Shown here: positions 31,354 through 33,084 of the stretch, piece by piece
How the letters are laid out: each line of letters begins with the position of its first letter
Numbering within the stretch: the stretch's first letter is position 1
Source: Thermoplasmata archaeon
GTDB lineage: Archaea > Thermoplasmatota > Thermoplasmata > Thermoplasmatales > Thermoplasmataceae
Reading direction: 5' to 3'
DNA: 33,084 bases
Assembly (NCBI GenBank): GCA_021818715.1
Contig: JAKATN010000013.1
Location: 1 to 33,084 of the forward strand
Position numbers and translations under genes: made by a program
Notes under the pieces: model-generated
The model's database searches: none
What the model saw: the letters and a program-made list of their open reading frames with translations, nothing else
What the model was told of the DNA's origin: nothing

Positions 31354-32094
31354 ATGCAAGAAGTCAAAATCAGAATAAGGAGGTCTGAGCCTGCAGTCAG
31401 CAATGAGGTCAGATATCAGGAGTTCACAGTGCCAGTCGGCGAAGGAATGGTAGTGCTGGACGCTGTTCATTACATACAGAACAATATTGATCCTACCCTC
31501 TCTGTGAGATGGAATTGCAAGGCTGCAAGATGTGGGTCCTGCTCGGCTGAAATAGACGGTATGCCCAAACTCATGTGCAAAACAAGGATGGACACACTGG
31601 GAAAGGAGATCACAATCAACCCAATCAAGGCTTACCCGGTCGTGAAGGACCTGGTCACAGACGTTTCGCATAATTATGAAATCGCTAAGAAAATTCCTCC
31701 GTTTACACCTAAGGAAGGACTGAAGGAACCGTGGACAATGATGCAAATTGACGTCACCAGATCCAAGGAATTCAGGACTTGCATAGAGTGTTTCCTTTGC
31801 CAGGACGTCTGCCATGTCATAAGGGAACATCAATCCAATTATTTCGGGCCAAAACATGTCGTTAAAATAGCTGCCCTGGACCTTCACCCGCTGGATTCTA
31901 TAGACAGATCAGAGTTGCTTCACCATGACGGTGGCCTGGGTTACTGTGACATCACCAAATGTTGCCAGAACGTGTGCCCAGAAGAAATCAGGATAACTGA
32001 TAACGCAATCATTCCTGAAAAGGAGAGGATTGTTGATCATGCATATGACCCCATTGGTCTGCTGATAAAGAAAGTCAAAAGGAGGAAATGGTAA
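31354..32094 (+). CDS. sdhB: Succinate dehydrogenase iron-sulfur subunit
   Basis: Carries electrons from SdhA to the membrane quinone. The 246 residues hold Cys55, 60, 63 and 75 for the [2Fe-2S] cluster (NCKAARCGSCS and LMCKT). Cys143, 146, 149 with Cys208 suit a [4Fe-4S] cluster, and Cys153, 198 and 204 match the three ligands of a [3Fe-4S] cluster in the E. coli protein. Cys203 is additional: TKCCQNVCPEE has a Cys pair where the E. coli protein has Asn-Cys. Whether this changes the third cluster is unknown. The start ATG is preceded by GGAGG. The end overlaps the first possible sdhC start. Confidence 0.95.
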   Translation: MQEVKIRIRRSEPAVSNEVRYQEFTVPVGEGMVVLDAVHYIQNNIDPTLSVRWNCKAARCGSCSAEIDGMPKLMCKTRMDTLGKEITINPIKAYPVVKDLVTDVSHNYEIAKKIPPFTPKEGLKEPWTMMQIDVTRSKEFRTCIECFLCQDVCHVIREHQSNYFGPKHVVKIAALDLHPLDSIDRSELLHHDGGLGYCDITKCCQNVCPEEIRITDNAIIPEKERIVDHAYDPIGLLIKKVKRRKW

Positions 32095-32096
32095 AA

Positions 32097-32816
32097 ATGG
32101 AAAAGAACATGGACAAATCACTTACATGGTTCCCTCCGGAATTCAAGGAACTGAACTGGAGGCTCTGGAGCTTTGCTATTATATTGATTCTATCCGCCGG
32201 TGCACTTATCCTTTACCCTGTCAGCCAATTTGAAGGATACGTGGACCCGTTCTATTCTCCCACAGTTGCTGTAATACCGCTCATCGCACTTTTCAGGCTA
32301 TCCTGCTACGCTTACAGGAAAGATTATTACAGGCATGTTTTCAGGCACCCCATAGCATGCCTGGATGGCATAAGATTCGACGATAACAGGAAAGGATACA
32401 GCGGGGAGATGACATTCTTCAGCCTCCAGAATTTTCACAGGTATTTCCTGTACATTGCGATAGTGATACTTCCGTTCTTCTATTACGACATATATGTTTC
32501 AATGACCTACATATCCGGTGAATTTATTTTCAGGCTGGGAACAATAATTCTCATAGCTAATGCCCTGCTGCTCACGCTGTGGACATTCTCCTGCCACGCC
32601 TTCAGGCATCTTACAGGAGGGCATACTGACTGTTACAGCTGCAAGACTGCAGGAGGGGCAAAGAAAAAATTCTACAACGGGCAGTCATACCTGAACAGAT
32701 ACCACGAACAGTTCGCATTCATCAGCCTGATCGTGGTGCTTGCGGTGGACCTTTACATCAGGGCGCTGATAGTTGGCTGGCCAATTGACTTTACGCTGCT
32801 GAAATTCGCAATCTGA
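32097..32816 (+). CDS. sdhC: Succinate dehydrogenase membrane anchor subunit C, unusual type
   Basis: About 239 residues with five predicted helices (about 25-44, 55-72, 115-134, 141-163 and 208-230). CHAFRHLTGGHTDCYSCKT lies after helix 4, and further His residues (NFHRYF, RYHEQF) could bind haem or quinone. It does not look like the short SdhC of E. coli; the CHxxRH motif and length recall the anchor of actinobacterial Sdh1-type enzymes (from memory). Start: ATG 32088 overlaps sdhB by seven bases but lies only two bases after GGAGG, so ATG 32097 is preferred. Position in the operon and membrane nature make the role clear. Confidence 0.85.
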   Translation: MEKNMDKSLTWFPPEFKELNWRLWSFAIILILSAGALILYPVSQFEGYVDPFYSPTVAVIPLIALFRLSCYAYRKDYYRHVFRHPIACLDGIRFDDNRKGYSGEMTFFSLQNFHRYFLYIAIVILPFFYYDIYVSMTYISGEFIFRLGTIILIANALLLTLWTFSCHAFRHLTGGHTDCYSCKTAGGAKKKFYNGQSYLNRYHEQFAFISLIVVLAVDLYIRALIVGWPIDFTLLKFAI

Positions 32817-32825
32817 GGTGAAAAA

Positions 32826-33029
32826 GTGGTAAACAGAGGATTGAATGAAAGATCAAGATACCCTATATTCGCAATAGGATCGCTTATGATGATCCTTCCG
32901 GCCTATCTTCTCTGGCTGAAGGCCCCGATACCTGATATTTACTACGAGTGGGCCGTGGCCATAGGATTTGTGCTTTTCGTAGTATCTATAGTGATGTCGC
33001 TTTTCGGCAAGAAGATAAGTTATCTTTAA
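32826..33029 (+). CDS. sdhD: Succinate dehydrogenase small membrane anchor subunit D
   Basis: A 67-residue protein with two membrane helices (about 12-30 and 42-60) and basic ends, placed nine bases after sdhC at the end of the operon. It starts with GTG behind GAGGTG. It lacks the haem-binding His of usual SdhD and is about half the usual length, so it may simply complete the five-helix sdhC product. The functional name rests on position and topology, not on sequence motifs. Confidence 0.7.
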   Translation: MVNRGLNERSRYPIFAIGSLMMILPAYLLWLKAPIPDIYYEWAVAIGFVLFVVSIVMSLFGKKISYL

Positions 33030-33054
33030 CCCCTTTTTCCTTTTTTAAGAGGGG
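33030..33054 (+). terminator. Terminator after the sdh operon
   Basis: CCCCT (33030-33034) and AGGGG (33050-33054) form a stem around a T-rich loop containing TTTTTT, directly after the sdhD stop. Confidence 0.55.
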
Positions 33055-33084
33055 CATCCATAAAATAATGTCGAATAGGGCCTG

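Noticed and set aside
31261-31887. 208-codon minus-strand frame over sdhA/sdhB
   Set aside because: Antisense to sdhB with its conserved cluster motifs; no promoter or motif of its own.
1-33084. CRISPR array, rRNA, riboswitch or intein
   Set aside because: No regularly spaced direct repeats, no rRNA-like stretches, no known leader aptamer pattern, and no interruption in the large enzymes (LeuRS, ligase, SdhA) beyond normal domains.

Overview
The window is a chromosomal stretch of an archaeon, most likely of the order Thermoplasmatales (class Thermoplasmata). The evidence is an archaeal RNA polymerase subunit L, an archaeal-type ATP-dependent DNA ligase, archease, pyruvoyl-dependent arginine decarboxylase, a tetraether-lipid-synthase-type radical SAM enzyme, archaeal LeuRS and Trm-G10. 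Arg codons are mostly AGG/AGA, and AT-rich TATA boxes sit about 25 bp before start codons with no Shine-Dalgarno (leaderless genes). The genus cannot be fixed from the sequence alone.

Left edge (1-1200): a mobile-element scar. It holds the 3' part of an IS200/IS605-type tnpB with its right-end hairpin, then a decayed IS3-like orfA and unassignable DNA. 1197-2347: an overlapping pair of unknown genes, the first a membrane-anchored Ser/Gly/Thr-rich surface protein. Next come tRNA-Arg(GCG) on the minus strand, an MFS exporter, an OB-fold single-strand-binding protein and a CPA2-type cation/proton antiporter.

6292-16044: housekeeping and metabolism. DNA ligase (minus) is divergent from an LsrF-like class I aldolase, which is followed by a RhaD/RhaE-like aldolase-dehydrogenase fusion. 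TruA follows, then, convergent with it, a minus-strand block reading archease, pdaD, leuS. Upstream of this block, also on the minus strand, is the tetraether-synthase-type gene.

17992-22711: a loosely packed region with a MscS channel carrying an insertion near its beta domain, two unknown membrane proteins, several palindromes, tRNA-Gly(GCC) and an isoaspartyl peptidase. 23005-26691: a transport-regulation cluster of PadR regulator 1, an unknown six-helix membrane protein, PadR regulator 2 (with a perfect 20-bp palindrome over its predicted transcription start) and an ABC ATPase/permease pair.

26739-28021: rpoL-trmG10 operon (minus). 28328-29490: dCMP deaminase overlapping a DedA-family membrane protein. 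29631-33029: a complete sdhABCD operon with unusual membrane anchors and a terminator at its end. I saw no CRISPR array, rRNA, intein or classical defence island. The points most worth following are the PadR2 operator, the aldolase pair, the Sdh anchors, the unknown pair at 1197-2347 and a possible leaderless small ORF at 12136.
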